Source of the DNA: Paenibacillus antri
Lineage (GTDB): Bacteria; Bacillota; Bacilli; Paenibacillales; YIM-B00363
Assembly (NCBI RefSeq): GCF_005765165.1
Contig: NZ_VCIW01000006.1
Location: 186,001-250,000, forward strand
Length of the DNA: 64,000 nucleotides
Direction: 5' to 3'
The stretch's first letter is position 1. Every line of letters begins with the position of its first letter. The notes under the pieces are model-generated. The model saw only the letters and a list, made by a program, of their open reading frames with translations, was not told the origin of the DNA and ran no database searches. Positions 62,436 to 64,000 of this stretch are shown here, in pieces. The translations under genes and the position numbers were made by a program.

Positions 62436-64000
62436 ATGGGTTTTTGGAAGCGCTTTATTCGGAGGGCGAATCGACGTCGAAGCGCTTTTCTCACGTTGTT
62501 ATCGTCGTATATCGCGATTTTCCTGCTGCCCGTCATGATCGGGGCGGTCGTCTACGACAAAGTAGAGGGCATTATGGTCGAGAACGCCTCGCGTTCCAAT
62601 AAGGCGATGCTGGAGCAGGTTCGCTTGGCCGTCGACAACCGCATGTCCGAGGTGGAGAAGTTGGCGGTTCAAATCTCGCTCAATCCGAAGCTGCAATGGC
62701 TGCTGGACAGCAAGGATTACGGCGATTCCCAGGAATTATACAAGTTCATCGAATTCATGAAGGATTTGGCCCGGTACGGCACGGTCAGCAGCTCCATCAA
62801 CAACTTCTACGTGTACTTCGCGAACACCGACACCGTCTTGACGCCCAGCATGCGCACGAATTCCCGAATGTACTACAACGAAATTTCCGGCTACAAGGAC
62901 GTAAGCTACGACGCCTACCGAGAGCAGGTGCTCGAAGGCTATCATCTTCGCTCGATTCTCCCCTCTGCCGCGCTGCGGAACGACGCCCGCGTCGTCACGT
63001 ACGCGCAATCGCTTCCGCTCGGCGAACGGACGGCGCCGAAGGGCACCTTGATCATCCTCGTCGACGAGAAGCAAATCCGCGATTTACTCGAGCAGATCGA
63101 ATGGGTGAACAGCGGGTCCATCTACATTCTGAACGAAGACCGGGACATCGTCATGACGACGGCGTCGGACGACGAACTGTCCGCTCGCTTGAAGTCCCGG
63201 TTGAACACTGGGCAGGATTACTTGTCCTACGTCAACGACGCCGGCCGGGAGATGATGGTTACGTATACGTCTTCGGCGGACAACGGCTGGACGTACGTAT
63301 CCGTCGTTCCGAAGAACATCGTGCTGGCGAAGGTCATGACGGTCAAGTCCTGGGCCGTCTCGCTCGTGCTCGTCTGTCTGCTCGGCGGTGCCGTCGCTTC
63401 TTATTCCATGGCCTATAAAAATTATCGTCCGATCCGGGAGGTCGTCAACGCGCTCGTGCAAGGCCGAAGCATGCCCCGGGACCGTTCCTCGAACGAATAC
63501 GACTTCATCAAGCAATCGATCGCGTCCTCGATCGCCGAGGAGCGCCGTCTGCAGCGGACGATCTCGAAGCAGGCGCCGGTCATTCAGGCGGACTTCCTAT
63601 CCCGGCTCGTTCGCGGACACGTCGACGCCTCCTCGATCACGGACGAAGACTTACGCTTTATGGGCGTGAGCTTCCTGTCGGACCGCTTCTGCGTCGTGCT
63701 GGTGGACGTCGACGACGGCAAGCGGTTCATGCGGGAAGATTCCGAGAAGGAATGGGCGCTCGTCCGCTTCGTCGTCGGCAATCTGGGCGGCGAGCTGCTC
63801 GGCGAGGCCGGCCACTCGATCGAGATGGAGCGCAACCGCGTGCTGTTCCTGATCAGCCTGCCGGAGCGGGAGCCCGAGACGTCGGCGTACTTGTCCGACT
63901 TCGTCCGTCAGCTCCGCGAGCTGCTGGACGGCCGCTTCCTGACGCAGGTCACCTTGGCGATCAGCCGCGTGCACCGGGGGCTCGGGAAAATCGCGGAGGG
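62436..64000 (+). CDS. YesS-like membrane AraC-family regulator (N-terminal part; runs off the window)
   Basis: At least 521 residues, continuing past the window end. The ATG at 62436 is preceded by AGAGGGAGGG. Membrane segment 1 is FLTLLSSYIAIFLLPVMIGAVV (~18-39 shown in two parts), followed by an extracytoplasmic Cache-like sensor (~40-300) and segment 2 near AVSLVLVCLLGGAVASYSMA (~308-327). Then comes the coil/linker and a region (FLSRLVRGHV; FCVVLVDVDD) typical of large Paenibacillus AraC regulators whose HTH lies at the C-terminus, here not seen. Such regulators usually control neighbouring LplABC importers; the importer at 57214-60547 is the obvious candidate. Confidence 0.82.
   Translation, partial: MGFWKRFIRRANRRRSAFLTLLSSYIAIFLLPVMIGAVVYDKVEGIMVENASRSNKAMLEQVRLAVDNRMSEVEKLAVQISLNPKLQWLLDSKDYGDSQELYKFIEFMKDLARYGTVSSSINNFYVYFANTDTVLTPSMRTNSRMYYNEISGYKDVSYDAYREQVLEGYHLRSILPSAALRNDARVVTYAQSLPLGERTAPKGTLIILVDEKQIRDLLEQIEWVNSGSIYILNEDRDIVMTTASDDELSARLKSRLNTGQDYLSYVNDAGREMMVTYTSSADNGWTYVSVVPKNIVLAKVMTVKSWAVSLVLVCLLGGAVASYSMAYKNYRPIREVVNALVQGRSMPRDRSSNEYDFIKQSIASSIAEERRLQRTISKQAPVIQADFLSRLVRGHVDASSITDEDLRFMGVSFLSDRFCVVLVDVDDGKRFMREDSEKEWALVRFVVGNLGGELLGEAGHSIEMERNRVLFLISLPEREPETSAYLSDFVRQLRELLDGRFLTQVTLAISRVHRGLGKIAE

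Overview
The window is about 64 kb of high-GC Firmicute DNA, most likely from a Paenibacillaceae spore-former (Paenibacillus/Cohnella type). The pointers are strong AAGGAGG-type ribosome binding sites with occasional TTG/GTG starts, a Bacillus-type FadR regulator with its classic operator, FadF/FadN/FadA/FadE-like beta-oxidation genes, an LplABC-type sugar importer without its own ATPase, a Spo0E-like small protein and a YesS-like AraC regulator. These assignments rest on reading motifs by eye; no database search was run. I saw no rRNA, tRNA, CRISPR array, transposase or phage gene.

Layout. (1) 34-12901: one long plus-strand run of 13 closely spaced genes. It has a flavodoxin-like quinone reductase, a creatininase-family hydrolase, an FAD-linked oxidase, an SDR, a PotD/PotBC/PotA-like ABC importer, a CocE-type hydrolase, a cupin, an amidase, an isochorismatase-like amidohydrolase and an FAH-family enzyme, so it looks like an uptake-plus-catabolism operon for an unidentified N-containing compound. 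A gamma-glutamyltransferase and a DMT transporter follow. (2) 15583-28557: a fatty-acid beta-oxidation divergon. fadR-etfB-etfA run leftward and fadF-fadN-fadA-fadE-fadD plus a thioesterase run rightward, with a perfect FadR-type palindrome between them. (3) 28640-31970: a 20-copy 51-bp palindromic tandem array, then transketolase. (4) 32080-49780: a signalling region rich in c-di-GMP parts. A c-di-GMP-I riboswitch with terminator precedes a REC-PAS-GGDEF-EAL-LuxR protein; then come a hybrid histidine kinase, CheR, a Spo0E-like protein, an EAL-PAS-PAS protein, a beta-hydroxyacid dehydrogenase fused to a PilZ domain, glucose-6-phosphate isomerase, a YigZ protein, two regulators, a chemoreceptor, a CheY-like protein and an Hpt protein. 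Two more tandem arrays (93 bp and 82 bp units) lie here. (5) 49919-54403: MoxR/DUF58/transglutaminase module. (6) 54457-64000: an alpha/beta hydrolase, guaA, a dispersed nested-palindrome repeat, the LplABC-type importer (minus strand), an NCS2 purine permease, and the start of a YesS-like regulator that runs off the end.

Most notable: the dehydrogenase-PilZ fusion at 41593-42900, which suggests direct c-di-GMP control of a metabolic enzyme; the riboswitch-controlled c-di-GMP enzyme; three sequence-unrelated minisatellite arrays that all carry a conserved short hairpin in every unit; and a two-copy intergenic repeat family built of nested inverted repeats.
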